Part shown: piece after piece, positions 23,172 through 31,465 of the stretch
How the letters are laid out: every line of letters begins with the position of its first letter
Position numbering within the stretch: position 1 is the first letter of the stretch
Assembly (NCBI GenBank): GCA_035711845.1
Contig: DASTBU010000168.1
Location: forward strand, 1 to 44,662
From: DASTBU01 sp035711845
GTDB lineage: Bacteria; Acidobacteriota; Vicinamibacteria; Vicinamibacterales; 2-12-FULL-66-21
Length of the DNA: 44,662 bases
Direction: 5' to 3'
Notes under the pieces: model-generated
Told to the model about the DNA's origin: nothing
What the model saw: only the letters and a program-made list of their open reading frames with translations
The model's database searches: none
Position numbers and translations under genes: made by a program

Positions 23172-24884
23172 CTAACCTACCACGGACTCAGCCGGCTGCT
23201 GCCGCGAAGCGCACTTGTGGCGATGGCTCGCCTCGACGAAGCCTGCAAACAGGGGATGCGGCTTCAGCGGCTTCGACTTGAACTCGGGGTGGAACTGCAC
23301 GGCCATGTACCAGGGATGGCCCGGCAGCTCGATGATCTCCACGAACTTGCCGTCGAGCGAGCGTCCGACAATCTCGAGGCCCTTCTCTGTCAGGGTCTTC
23401 TCGTAGAGGCAGTTGAACTCGTAGCGATGCCGGTGACGCTCCTGGATGACGGGCTCGCCGTAGAGCTCCCGCGCTTTCGAGCCCGGTTTCAGCTCGCACG
23501 CGTAGGAGCCGAGGCGCATCGTGCCGCCCAGGTCGTCCACGCCAAGGAGATCGCGCAGCTTGTAGATGATCTTGTTCGGCGTGTCCGGCGCGCATTCGGT
23601 CGAATCCGCGTCGGCGATGCCGCAGACGTGCCGGGCGTACTCGACAGCCGCCCACTGAAAACCGTAGCAGATGCCGAAATACGGAATGCCGCGCTCGCGC
23701 GCGATCTCGGCGGCGCGCATCATGCCCCGGGTGCCGCGATCGCCGAAGCCTCCGGGAACGAGGATCCCATGAGCCCCGTCGAGGAGCCGTTCGCCGCCGG
23801 CCTGCTCGAGCGCCTCGGCCTCGACCCACCGGATATTCACGCGAAGGCGGTGCTTGAAGCCGCCGTGATAGAGGGCTTCGTTGAGGCTCTTGTAGGAATC
23901 CTCATACCCCACGTACTTCCCGACCACGTGGATGGTGACCTCGTCGGACGGATTCCTGATGCGGTCGATCAGATCGGCCCAGGCCTCCATCTTCGCCTCG
24001 CTGCGCGGGAGGTGCAGGCGATCGAGCACGATTCTGTCGAGCCCTTCGGCCGCAAGCACCAGCGGGACCTCGTAGATGCTCGCAACGTCCTTGGCCGTGA
24101 TCACCGCTTCCTCGTCCACGTCGCAGAAGAGCGCGATCTTGCGCTTGAGGTCCTGATCGAGGAAGCGATCCGTGCGGCAGAGCAGGATGTCGGGCTGAAT
24201 GCCAATCGCGCGCAGATCGCGCACGCTGTGCTGCGTGGGCTTGGTCTTGAGCTCGCCGGCCGCCCCGATGAACGGCACCAGGGTCAGGTGGATGTACAGA
24301 GTGTTCTCGCGCCCCACGTCCTGCCGCAACTGCCGGATGGCCTCGAGAAAGGGCAGGCTCTCGATGTCGCCGACCGTGCCGCCGATTTCGACCAGGACGA
24401 CGTCCACGCCCTTCGCGACGGCCCTGATGCTGTCCTTGATCTCGTTGGTGATGTGGGGGATGACCTGCACGGTCCTCCCGAGGTAATCGCCGCGCCGCTC
24501 TTTCTGAATAACGGACAGATAGATCTTGCCGGTCGTCCAGTTGTTGTTGCGTGTCGTGACCTGGTTGGTGAACCGCTCGTAGTGGCCGAGGTCGAGGTCC
24601 GTTTCGGCGCCATCGTCGGTGACGTAGACCTCGCCATGCTGGTAGGGACTCATCGTCCCCGGATCGACGTTGATGTAGGGATCGAACTTCTGGAGTGCGA
24701 CCTTGTATCCGTGTCCCTCGAGCAGCGCGCCGATTGAGGCGGCGGCGAGTCCCTTGCCGAGCGACGAGACCACGCCGCCGGTCACGAGAATGAACTTGAC
24801 GGGCCGCCGGGCCTGGAGGGCATCTGCCCGGGCGTCTGAGGTCGGGCGCGTCTGTTCCATCGATTCGTTCCGCTCCATCGTCAT
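23172..24884 (-). CDS. pyrG: CTP synthase
   Basis: PyrG aminates UTP to CTP with ATP and glutamine. The 570-aa protein has the synthetase domain (KFILVTGGVVSSLGKGLAAASIGALLEGHGY, QKFDPYINVDPGTMSPYQHGEVYVTDDGAETDLDLGHYERF) and a class I amidotransferase domain with nucleophile Cys406 in FGICYGFQ and a FHPEF His-Glu. The ATG at 24884 overlaps the kdsB stop in an ATGA junction, so it is preferred over ATGs at 24878 and 24860; it leaves a 27-residue N-terminal extension. Its place between kdsB and kdsA matches CTP being KdsB's co-substrate. Confidence 0.96.
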   Translation of the reverse strand: MTMERNESMEQTRPTSDARADALQARRPVKFILVTGGVVSSLGKGLAAASIGALLEGHGYKVALQKFDPYINVDPGTMSPYQHGEVYVTDDGAETDLDLGHYERFTNQVTTRNNNWTTGKIYLSVIQKERRGDYLGRTVQVIPHITNEIKDSIRAVAKGVDVVLVEIGGTVGDIESLPFLEAIRQLRQDVGRENTLYIHLTLVPFIGAAGELKTKPTQHSVRDLRAIGIQPDILLCRTDRFLDQDLKRKIALFCDVDEEAVITAKDVASIYEVPLVLAAEGLDRIVLDRLHLPRSEAKMEAWADLIDRIRNPSDEVTIHVVGKYVGYEDSYKSLNEALYHGGFKHRLRVNIRWVEAEALEQAGGERLLDGAHGILVPGGFGDRGTRGMMRAAEIARERGIPYFGICYGFQWAAVEYARHVCGIADADSTECAPDTPNKIIYKLRDLLGVDDLGGTMRLGSYACELKPGSKARELYGEPVIQERHRHRYEFNCLYEKTLTEKGLEIVGRSLDGKFVEIIELPGHPWYMAVQFHPEFKSKPLKPHPLFAGFVEASHRHKCASRQQPAESVVG

Positions 24885-25759
24885 CTGACTGCCAGGTTTC
24901 GGCCACTGGGGTCCGGCCTCGAGTTTCGGGAAGGCCATGCGGTCGATTTCTCGGCTGTCTCCGGGAATTGGGAGCTGACTCCCACCGCCTGCCGGACCCG
25001 CTCGAGGTCCTCGAGGGTATCGACACCGACCGAGTCGTAAGCGGTCTCGATTGCCTTGATACGTATCCCATGCTCGAGCGCGCGAAGCTGTTCGAGGGCT
25101 TCGGACTGTTCGAGCGGCGTCGGGCTCAGATGAGCCAGACGTAGAAGGCATTCCCGTCTGTAGACGTACAGTCCGATGTGGCGCCACGCGGCGGCCGCGG
25201 GACAATCCTGTCGCCGGTATGGAATGGCCGTCCTCGAAAAATAGAGCGCGTATCCGTCGCGGTCCACCACGACTTTCGTGACATGCGGGTTGTTCAGCTC
25301 CGCGTCGTCGTCGATCCGTTTGCAGAGCGTGCTCATCATCAGCGCGCGATCCAGGGCGAAGGGAGCGATCGCGTCGTCGATCATCGCGGGTTCGATGAGC
25401 GGTTCGTCGCCCTGCACGTTCACCACGAGATCGGAGGCGAGCGAGGCTGCCACTTCGGCGATCCGATCCGTGCCGCTCGGGTGCGAGCCGGAGGTCAACC
25501 GCACATCGCCGCCGAACGCCCTCACAGCCCGGACGATCCGTTCATCATCGGTCGCGACGATCACGGATGAGATCGACCGTGCCGCGGCGGCGCGTCGATA
25601 CACGTGCTCGATCATCGGACGGCCGTCGATCTCGGCCAGCGCTTTGCCGGGGAGACGCGTCGAGTGATATCGGGCGGGAATGACAGCGATTGCGGTGAGG
25701 TGTGCCGAGACAGCCGAGGGCCCGGAGGATGAAACAGGGGGCACGTCAAATCTTACCAC
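24881..25759 (-). CDS. kdsB: CMP-Kdo synthetase (3-deoxy-manno-octulosonate cytidylyltransferase)
   Basis: KdsB activates Kdo with CTP to CMP-Kdo for lipid A glycosylation. The 292-aa protein has VIPARYHSTRLPGKAL, GSHPSGTDRIAEVA, VVNVQGDEPLIEP, and LEQLRALEHGIRIKAIETAYDSVGVDTLEDLERV. The N terminus is uncertain: GTG at 25759 or 25744 are the only reasonable codons, leaving about 20 residues before the core. A C-terminal tail of about 30 residues beyond the family core overlaps pyrG. First gene of the Kdo operon. Confidence 0.94.
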   Translation of the reverse strand: MVRFDVPPVSSSGPSAVSAHLTAIAVIPARYHSTRLPGKALAEIDGRPMIEHVYRRAAAARSISSVIVATDDERIVRAVRAFGGDVRLTSGSHPSGTDRIAEVAASLASDLVVNVQGDEPLIEPAMIDDAIAPFALDRALMMSTLCKRIDDDAELNNPHVTKVVVDRDGYALYFSRTAIPYRRQDCPAAAAWRHIGLYVYRRECLLRLAHLSPTPLEQSEALEQLRALEHGIRIKAIETAYDSVGVDTLEDLERVRQAVGVSSQFPETAEKSTAWPSRNSRPDPSGRNLAVR

Positions 25760-25962
25760 ACATGCACCGCGCGTCAGACGCGCGCGTGCTGCGCGCCCTC
25801 GCCGTCGACCGTGTGGAACGCCACTCGAGAGTGTCGCCGGAAGCGGAAAGACCCATGCCGCAGCAATCTGATCGACATTGCCGCCGGAGGGTCCACCGCG
25901 TGAAACCGTCGATCCCGGAGCCTCGACCCGGCGAGACCGGTTGTGACAGGCGTTGTGGTACC
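25760..25962. other. Divergent gap between kdsB and the PilP-like gene
   Basis: About 200 bp without a gene. It holds one perfect palindrome, CGCGCGTC-A-GACGCGCG (25768-25784), eight bases upstream of the first possible kdsB start, where it could fold in the leader or be a binding site. No strong sigma-70 promoter is evident on either strand. Confidence 0.45.
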
Positions 25963-25980
25963 ATGTCGCCTATCACCCGT

Positions 25981-26508
25981 ATGGCACCCAAAAAGGTGGC
26001 GGCGTACCTCGGGTCGGCCACGATCCTGGCCGCTTGGTTCGCCTCGGCTGGTGTGCCCGGGCAGCAGAGGGAGCCTGCAACCGTGCCTGCCCCGGTGCAG
26101 ACGGCCGGCACCGAATCCCTGGCGGAGGAAGTGCAGGCCCAGACGGTACGATTGCGAGAGCGGCTCGGCGCCGCGCCCGCGCCTCAACGGCCCGCCCGCA
26201 ATCCGTTCGAGTTTGCACCAAGGCAGGTTCCGCGCCCACCAACGGCGCGGACCGCCATGGCTGCCGAAGCCATCCCTGCACCGGTCGTGCTGCCGGAACC
26301 AGCGTTAGCGCTGATTGGCATGGCGGAGGATCGGTCCACGACTGGTCCGATCCGGACGGCGATTATCTCGACCGAGGGTGACGAGCTGCTCATCGTGAAG
26401 GTCGGTGACTTCCTCGGCGCGCGGTACCGCGTCCAGGCAATCGGAGCCGACGCGGTGGAGCTTGCGGACCTGAGCACCGGCGCCGTGCGGCGCCTCGCCC
26501 TCCGCTGA
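25981..26508 (+). CDS. Orphan PilP/GspC-like periplasmic protein
   Basis: The 175-aa product has a signal peptide (MAPKKVAAYLGSATILAAWFASAG), a Pro/Ala/Gln linker with NPFEFAP, and a C-terminal beta domain (ALIGMAEDRSTTGPIRTAIISTEGDELLIVKVGDFLGARYRVQAIGADAVELADLSTGAVRRLAL) whose VGDFLGARYRVQAIGADAVEL pattern resembles the homology region of PilP and GspC. It stands alone between kdsB and serA, away from pilMNOPQ. It may serve another secretin or trans-envelope machine. The ATG at 25963 is an alternative start; neither has a Shine-Dalgarno sequence. Confidence 0.75.
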   Translation: MAPKKVAAYLGSATILAAWFASAGVPGQQREPATVPAPVQTAGTESLAEEVQAQTVRLRERLGAAPAPQRPARNPFEFAPRQVPRPPTARTAMAAEAIPAPVVLPEPALALIGMAEDRSTTGPIRTAIISTEGDELLIVKVGDFLGARYRVQAIGADAVELADLSTGAVRRLALR

Positions 26509-26517
26509 AGTCGCCTC

Positions 26518-28119
26518 CTACGCCGCGGTCCAGCTCACAGCCGCCACCCGCGCATCCCTCACGGCATCCGCGTTCCTGATTTCACGCACCGCCGCGGCCA
26601 GACGCTCGTCGCCGGCGCCGCTGTCCAGGTTGACGACGCCTGTCGCCCCTTGAGCGTCACGACCGAGCGTGAAGCTGGCGATGTTGATGCCGTGGCGGCC
26701 CAGAATCGTGCCGACCTCGCCGATCACGCCGGGCTTGTCCTCGTTGTGCACGATGAGCAGCGTCCCCTCGAGCGGCGCCTCCAGATCGACTCCGTCGAGC
26801 AGCGTCAGACGGGGTCGGCCCGGCTCGAACACCGTCCCCTCGAGCCACCGCTCGCCCGTGTTCGTGTGAAGTTTGATCGAGATCAGATTGGCGAAGTTGC
26901 GCGGGCGAGAGCTGCGCGACTCGATGATCTCGATCCCGCGCTGGCTGGCTACGTCACGAGCGTTCACGAACGTCACCGCCGACGAGAGCATCGGCCGTAA
27001 CATGCCGGCAACGGCGGAGCTGACGATCAGCTCGCCGTGAGCGCTCACGAGCGGCCCGTAGTGGCGGACGCCGAGCGCGCGCGTGCGTCCGTCGGCCAGC
27101 TGCGCGACCAGGGCGCCCATCCGATCCGCGAGCGCGAGGTAGGGACGGAGCTGGGTCATCTCGTCGCCGGAGATGGCCGGGAAGTTGACGGCGTTGCGGA
27201 CCGTACCGTCGAGGAGGAAGTCGCGGACGCCGGCTATTGTCTCGATGCCGACCTGCTCCTGCGCCTCGGATGTGGACGCCGCGATGTGCGGGGTGGCCAC
27301 GACCTGCGGGAGCCGCGCCAGCCGCCAGTCGGGCGGTGGCTCAATCTCGAACACATCGATCCCCGCACCGCCCACGTGTCCGCTTTCGATCGCGTCGGCC
27401 AGCGCCGCCGTGTCGATGAGCTCCCCCCGGGCCGTGTTCACGATTCGTACACCGCGTTTGCACGACCGCAAACGCTCGGCGTCGAGCAGCCCGCGGGTTT
27501 CGGACGTCGCGGGAACGTGGAGGCTGATGTAGTCGGCCCGCGAGCACAGCGCATCGAGCGACAGGAGTTCGATGCCCAGGCCTTCGGCGACCCGATCCGA
27601 GATGAACGGATCGTGGGCGACAATTTCCATGCCGAACGCCCGGGCTCTCGCGGCGACCTCCTGTCCGATTCTGCCCAGGCCGACCAGCCCGAGGGTCTTG
27701 CCGCGCAACTCCGCGCCCAGGAGCGACTTCTTGTCCCACACACCGCGCTTCATGGCGGCGTCGGCCGCCGGCACGGCCCGCGCGAGCGATAGCATGAGCG
27801 CCATCGCGTGCTCCGCCACGCTCACGCTGTTCGCGCCTGGTGCGTTGATGACCAGGATCCCGCGCGCCGTCGCGGCCGCGAGATCCACGTTGTCCACTCC
27901 CGTGCCCGCGCGGGCAATCACCCGAAGTTGCGGCGCGGCCTCGAGCAGCTTCGCGTGGACCTTCGTCGCGCTCCGCACAACGAGTGCATCCGCGCGCGCG
28001 AGGTCGGATGCGAGCGCCTCGGGTCCGCGTCCGGCGCGCGCGTCGACCGTCCAACCGGGAACCTTGGAAAGCAGAGCGACGGCGCTCGCGGGCAACTGGT
28101 CGGCGACGACGATGTGCAT
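26518..28119 (-). CDS. serA: D-3-phosphoglycerate dehydrogenase (long form)
   Basis: SerA oxidises 3-phosphoglycerate to 3-phosphohydroxypyruvate, opening serine synthesis. The 533-aa protein has a substrate domain, the NAD loop LGLVGLGRIGQEVAARA, the catalytic Arg/Glu/His set (NTARGELID, DVFEIEPP, ATPHIAAST), an intervening allosteric substrate-binding domain and a C-terminal ACT domain (LLIVHNEDKPGVIGEVGTILGRHGINIASFTLGR), the layout of the serine-regulated long type. The ATG at 28119 is just downstream of an AT-rich ATTATATAT stretch that probably holds a -10 element. Confidence 0.95.
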   Translation of the reverse strand: MHIVVADQLPASAVALLSKVPGWTVDARAGRGPEALASDLARADALVVRSATKVHAKLLEAAPQLRVIARAGTGVDNVDLAAATARGILVINAPGANSVSVAEHAMALMLSLARAVPAADAAMKRGVWDKKSLLGAELRGKTLGLVGLGRIGQEVAARARAFGMEIVAHDPFISDRVAEGLGIELLSLDALCSRADYISLHVPATSETRGLLDAERLRSCKRGVRIVNTARGELIDTAALADAIESGHVGGAGIDVFEIEPPPDWRLARLPQVVATPHIAASTSEAQEQVGIETIAGVRDFLLDGTVRNAVNFPAISGDEMTQLRPYLALADRMGALVAQLADGRTRALGVRHYGPLVSAHGELIVSSAVAGMLRPMLSSAVTFVNARDVASQRGIEIIESRSSRPRNFANLISIKLHTNTGERWLEGTVFEPGRPRLTLLDGVDLEAPLEGTLLIVHNEDKPGVIGEVGTILGRHGINIASFTLGRDAQGATGVVNLDSGAGDERLAAAVREIRNADAVRDARVAAVSWTAA

Positions 28120-28236
28120 GGCCTCATATATAATGTGCCGTTGCGTGTCGCGAGAAAAGGGCAGAGGGCGCACTCCGTTGGTGCAAACCGCAGGAACCTG
28201 CGAACTGATGCGGTTCTCTCGCGCACAACGCCGCTG

Positions 28237-28257
28237 TTTTCCACACACTTTTCCACA
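28237..28257 (+). promoter_or_regulatory. Tandem DnaA-box-like nonamers upstream of icd
   Basis: TTTTCCACA occurs at 28237-28245 and 28249-28257, 12 bp apart start to start, in the serA-icd divergent gap. The nonamer differs from the DnaA consensus TTATCCACA at one base. The short palindrome CACAG-ATT-CTGTG overlaps the second copy. No AT-rich unwinding region or replication gene is near. Confidence 0.4.
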
Positions 28258-28309
28258 GATTCTGTGAAGATCCGGTAACATCGCGCCGGTGATGTGACCT
28301 AATCCGATC

Positions 28310-29545
28310 ATGCCGACATTCACAATCCTCAAAGCCCCCAAGGAAGGCACGCCGATCGCGCGATCCAACGGACGTCTGGTCGTGCCCGACAATCCGATCG
28401 TGCCCTTCATCGAAGGTGATGGAACGGGACCTGACATCTGGCGCGCCAGCGTCCGCGTCTTCGATGCCGCCGTGCAGAAGGCGTTCGACGGGCGCCGGCG
28501 GCTGGCGTGGTTCGAGGTGCCGGCGGGCGAGAAAGCCAAACAGGAACACGGGGAATGGCTGCCGACCGATACGCTCGAAGCCGTCCGCGCGTACAAGGTT
28601 GCCATCAAGGGGCCGCTGACGACCCCGGTCGGCGGCGGCATCCGCAGCCTGAACGTCACGCTGCGCCAGGTGCTCGACCTTTATGCCTGTGTCCGCCCGG
28701 TTCGATACTTCGCCGGCACTCCGGCGCCGGTCACCCACCCCGAGCGGATGAACGTCGTCATCTTCCGGGAGAACACCGAGGACGTGTACGCCGGCATCGA
28801 GTGGGCGAAGGGCACGCCGGAGGCGAAGAAGGTGGTCGAGTTCCTCGCGCGCGAAATGGGGGTCCGCGTCCGGCCCGACTCGGGCATCGGCATCAAGCCC
28901 ATTTCCGAAACCGGGTCCAAGCGACTGGTCCGCATGGCCATCCAGTATGCAATCGCCAACAAGCGCAAGACCGTCACGCTCGTGCACAAGGGCAACATCA
29001 TGAAGTTCACGGAAGGGGCTTTCCGTGACTGGGGCTATGAGGTGGCGACCGCTGAGTTTCGGGACCAGATCGTGACAGAGGACGAGGTCGGAAAGGGCGC
29101 TTCACGCGAGGGCAAGATCCTCCTGAACGATCGCATCGCGGACAGTGTGTTCCAGCAGATCCTGACGCGAACGGCGGAGTACGACGTGTTCGCGACGCCG
29201 AATCTCAACGGCGATTACCTGTCCGACGCGTGTGCCGCGCAGGTCGGCGGGCTCGGCATGGCGCCTGGCGCCAATATCGGCGACGACATCGGCTTTTTCG
29301 AGGCAACGCACGGGACCGCGCCCAAGTACGCCGGCAAGGACATGATCAACCCCGGCTCGGTCATCCTGTCCGGCGTCATGATGCTGCGGTACCTGGGTTG
29401 GGGCGAGGCGGCCGACCTGATCGAGCACGGCCTGGAGCGGACGATCCAGCAGAAGAAAGTCACCTATGATCTGGCGCGGCAAATGTCCGGCGCGACGGAG
29501 CTCAAGACGTCGCAGTTTGCCGACGCGGTCATCCAGAATATGTAA
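28310..29545 (+). CDS. icd: Isocitrate dehydrogenase, NADP-type
   Basis: Icd oxidatively decarboxylates isocitrate to 2-oxoglutarate. The 411-aa protein closely follows the E. coli type: IEGDGTGPDIW, GGGIRSLNVTLRQ with Ser113 at the E. coli phosphorylation-site number, VIFRENTEDVYAGIEW, and GTAPKYAGKDMINPGSVILS, where Lys-Tyr are the NADP-selecting residues. It heads an icd-mdh pair. An aceK-type kinase is not in the window, so whether Ser113 is regulated is unknown. Confidence 0.96.
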   Translation: MPTFTILKAPKEGTPIARSNGRLVVPDNPIVPFIEGDGTGPDIWRASVRVFDAAVQKAFDGRRRLAWFEVPAGEKAKQEHGEWLPTDTLEAVRAYKVAIKGPLTTPVGGGIRSLNVTLRQVLDLYACVRPVRYFAGTPAPVTHPERMNVVIFRENTEDVYAGIEWAKGTPEAKKVVEFLAREMGVRVRPDSGIGIKPISETGSKRLVRMAIQYAIANKRKTVTLVHKGNIMKFTEGAFRDWGYEVATAEFRDQIVTEDEVGKGASREGKILLNDRIADSVFQQILTRTAEYDVFATPNLNGDYLSDACAAQVGGLGMAPGANIGDDIGFFEATHGTAPKYAGKDMINPGSVILSGVMMLRYLGWGEAADLIEHGLERTIQQKKVTYDLARQMSGATELKTSQFADAVIQNM

Positions 29546-29575
29546 TCGAAGGGTACACATTGTTCTGAGGCCTGC

Positions 29576-30514
29576 ATGAACAGAAAAGTCACAGTGGTTG
29601 GGGGCGCCGGCAACGTCGGGGCCACCGTGGCCAGGGCCATCGCCGACAAGGAGCTGGCCGACGTCGTCATCATCGATATCGCGGACCAGAAGGCTGCCGG
29701 TGTGGCGCTCGATATGCTCGAGGCGTGCCCGATCGAAGGCTCGGATGCGCGGGTCGTGGGGTACGGAGCCAACGAAGAGGGGTGGGCGCAGACGGCCAAT
29801 TCGGACGTGGTGGTCGTCACGTCCGGAGTGCCGCGGAAGCCCGGGATGAGCCGCGACGACCTCCTGCAGATCAACTACAAGATCATGCAGTCGGTCACCG
29901 AGCAGGTCGTCAAGTACTCGCCCAACACGATCATCGTCCCCGTTGCCAACCCGCTCGACGCCATGTGCCAGGCAGTCTACCGGCTCAGCCGGTTCCCGCG
30001 CGAGCGGGTCATCGGGATGGCCGGGGTGCTCGATTCCGCGCGCATGCGGACGTTCATCGCGATGGAGCTCAACGTCTCGGTCGAGAACGTCCACGCGTTC
30101 GTGCTCGGCGGCCATGGCGACACCATGGTGCCGCTGCCGCGCTACTCGACCGTCGCAGGCATTCCGATCACGGAGCTTCTCCCGAAGGACCGCATCGACG
30201 CCATCAGCAGGCGCACGGCGGACGGCGGGGCGGAAATCACCAAGCTCGTGGGCACGAGCGCCTGGTACGCGCCGGGCTCGGCGGCGGCGGAGATGGTCGA
30301 GACCATCCTGAAGGACAAGAAGAAGATCCTGCCGTGCTCGGTTTACCTGCAGGGGGAGTACGGCATCAACGATCTGTTCGTCGGCGTTCCCGTCAAGCTC
30401 GGGGCGCGGGGCGTCGAGCAGATCGTCCAGATTACGCTGACACCGGAAGAGGACGCGGCGCTCAAGAAGTCGGCCGGTGCGGTCAAGGAGCTGGTCGAGG
30501 TGATCAAAGTCTGA
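29576..30514 (+). CDS. mdh: Malate dehydrogenase (LDH-like)
   Basis: Mdh interconverts malate and oxaloacetate with NAD. The 312-aa protein has the Rossmann loop VVGGAGNVGATVA, Asp34 selecting NAD, the mobile-loop arginines in GVPRKPGMSRDD (Arg87, Arg93), catalytic Asp/Arg in VLDSAR and catalytic His180 in GGHGDTM. The Arg pair indicates malate rather than lactate specificity. It is 30 bases after icd and converges on sdhB. Confidence 0.95.
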   Translation: MNRKVTVVGGAGNVGATVARAIADKELADVVIIDIADQKAAGVALDMLEACPIEGSDARVVGYGANEEGWAQTANSDVVVVTSGVPRKPGMSRDDLLQINYKIMQSVTEQVVKYSPNTIIVPVANPLDAMCQAVYRLSRFPRERVIGMAGVLDSARMRTFIAMELNVSVENVHAFVLGGHGDTMVPLPRYSTVAGIPITELLPKDRIDAISRRTADGGAEITKLVGTSAWYAPGSAAAEMVETILKDKKKILPCSVYLQGEYGINDLFVGVPVKLGARGVEQIVQITLTPEEDAALKKSAGAVKELVEVIKV

Positions 30515-30543
30515 GGTGTGCCCCGCTCATGGTCGCAAAGGGG

Positions 30544-30580
30544 AGCTCCCTGGCAAGTTGAACGTCGGGTCTTGGGAGCT
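30544..30580. terminator. Weak hairpin between convergent mdh and sdhB
   Basis: AGCTCCC (30544-30550) pairs with GGGAGCT (30574-30580), and inner CAAG with CTTG. It lies in the 82-bp convergent gap and has no T-run on either strand, so any terminator role is tentative. Confidence 0.25.
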
Positions 30581-30596
30581 GGCGTGTTCCCGGCGG

Positions 30597-31349
30597 TCAG
30601 CCCTGCCGGGTCACCAGCATCGCCTTGAAGTACTCGCGATTCATCCGCGCGATGTTCGTGATCGGTATCTCCTTCGGGCACACGGCCTCGCACTCCCCCT
30701 CGTTCGAGCAGCTGCCGAATCCCTCGGCGTCGTGCCGTTCGACCATGGCGGCCACGCGGGTGGAGCGCTCGACCTGCCCCTGCGGGAGCTGCGCGAGATG
30801 GCTGATCTTGGCGGAGGTGAAGAGCACCGCCGAGGCGTTCTTGCAGGCGGCGACGCACGCGCCGCATGCGATGCAGGCCGCCGAGTCCATGGCGTGTTCG
30901 ACGACATTCTTCGGGATGAGGATCGCATTCCCGTCCGGCGCCCCCCCGACGTTGATCGACGTATAGCCGCCGGCCTGGATGATGCGGTCGAAGGCGCTGC
31001 GATCGACCACCAGATCCTTGATCACCGGGAATGCTTTCGCCCTGAACGGCTCGAGCGTCAGCCGATCGTTGTCGCGGAAACGCCGCATGTGCAGCTGGCA
31101 GACGGTCGTCCCCGGATCCGGCCCGTGGGGGATGCCGGCTACCATGAATCCGCAGGTTCCGCAGATGCCTTCCCGGCAGTCCGAATCGAAGGCGATCGGA
31201 TCTTCGCCCCTCGCTATCAGGCCTTCGTTGACGACATCCAGCATCTCGAGAAACGACATGTCGGGAGAGACGTTCTCGGCCGTGTAGTCCACGAACCGGC
31301 CCGCGGTGGCAGGGCCTGCTTGTCGCCAGACTTTGAGGAAAATACGCAT
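30597..31349 (-). CDS. sdhB: Succinate dehydrogenase / fumarate reductase iron-sulfur subunit
   Basis: SdhB passes electrons from FAD in SdhA to quinone. The 250-aa protein has three cluster motifs: Cys58, 63, 66, 84 for [2Fe-2S]; Cys160, 163, 166 (CIACGAC) for [4Fe-4S]; and Cys170, Cys215, Cys221 for [3Fe-4S], with Cys225 completing the set. Spacing and the AKISHLAQLPQGQVER segment follow the Bacteroidetes/Acidobacteria type. The codons before its ATG are heptamer repeat with no Shine-Dalgarno sequence. Last gene of sdhC-sdhA-sdhB. Confidence 0.94.
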   Translation of the reverse strand: MRIFLKVWRQAGPATAGRFVDYTAENVSPDMSFLEMLDVVNEGLIARGEDPIAFDSDCREGICGTCGFMVAGIPHGPDPGTTVCQLHMRRFRDNDRLTLEPFRAKAFPVIKDLVVDRSAFDRIIQAGGYTSINVGGAPDGNAILIPKNVVEHAMDSAACIACGACVAACKNASAVLFTSAKISHLAQLPQGQVERSTRVAAMVERHDAEGFGSCSNEGECEAVCPKEIPITNIARMNREYFKAMLVTRQG

Positions 31350-31353
31350 AGGA

Positions 31354-31465
31354 AATGCTGAGTGCTGAATGCTGAATGCTGAATGCTGAGTGCTGCAATG
31401 CGGTGCTGAGTTCGTTCAGAGATTCACCATTCACCATTCAGCACTCAGCATTCAGCATTCAGCAC
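31354..31465. repeat. TGAATGC heptamer palindrome between sdhA and sdhB
   Basis: The left arm (from 31354) has six or more TGAATGC/TGAGTGC units; the right arm (31422-31465) has GCATTCA/CCATTCA units. GTGCTGAATGCTGAATGCTG is perfectly inverted between 31362 and 31465. The right arm reaches the third base of the sdhA stop; the left arm ends four bases from the sdhB ATG. Confidence 0.85.

Noticed and set aside
24885..25205. Longer CTP synthase starting inside kdsB
   Set aside because: The extra 107 residues overlap kdsB in another frame and look like shadow sequence; the ATGA junction at 24881-24884 is the natural start.
28237..28257. Replication origin
   Set aside because: Only two DnaA-like boxes, no AT-rich unwinding region, and no dnaA, dnaN or parAB nearby.
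30544..30580. Strong bidirectional terminator between mdh and sdhB
   Set aside because: The stem has a bulge and there is no T-run on either strand, so it is listed only as a weak hairpin.
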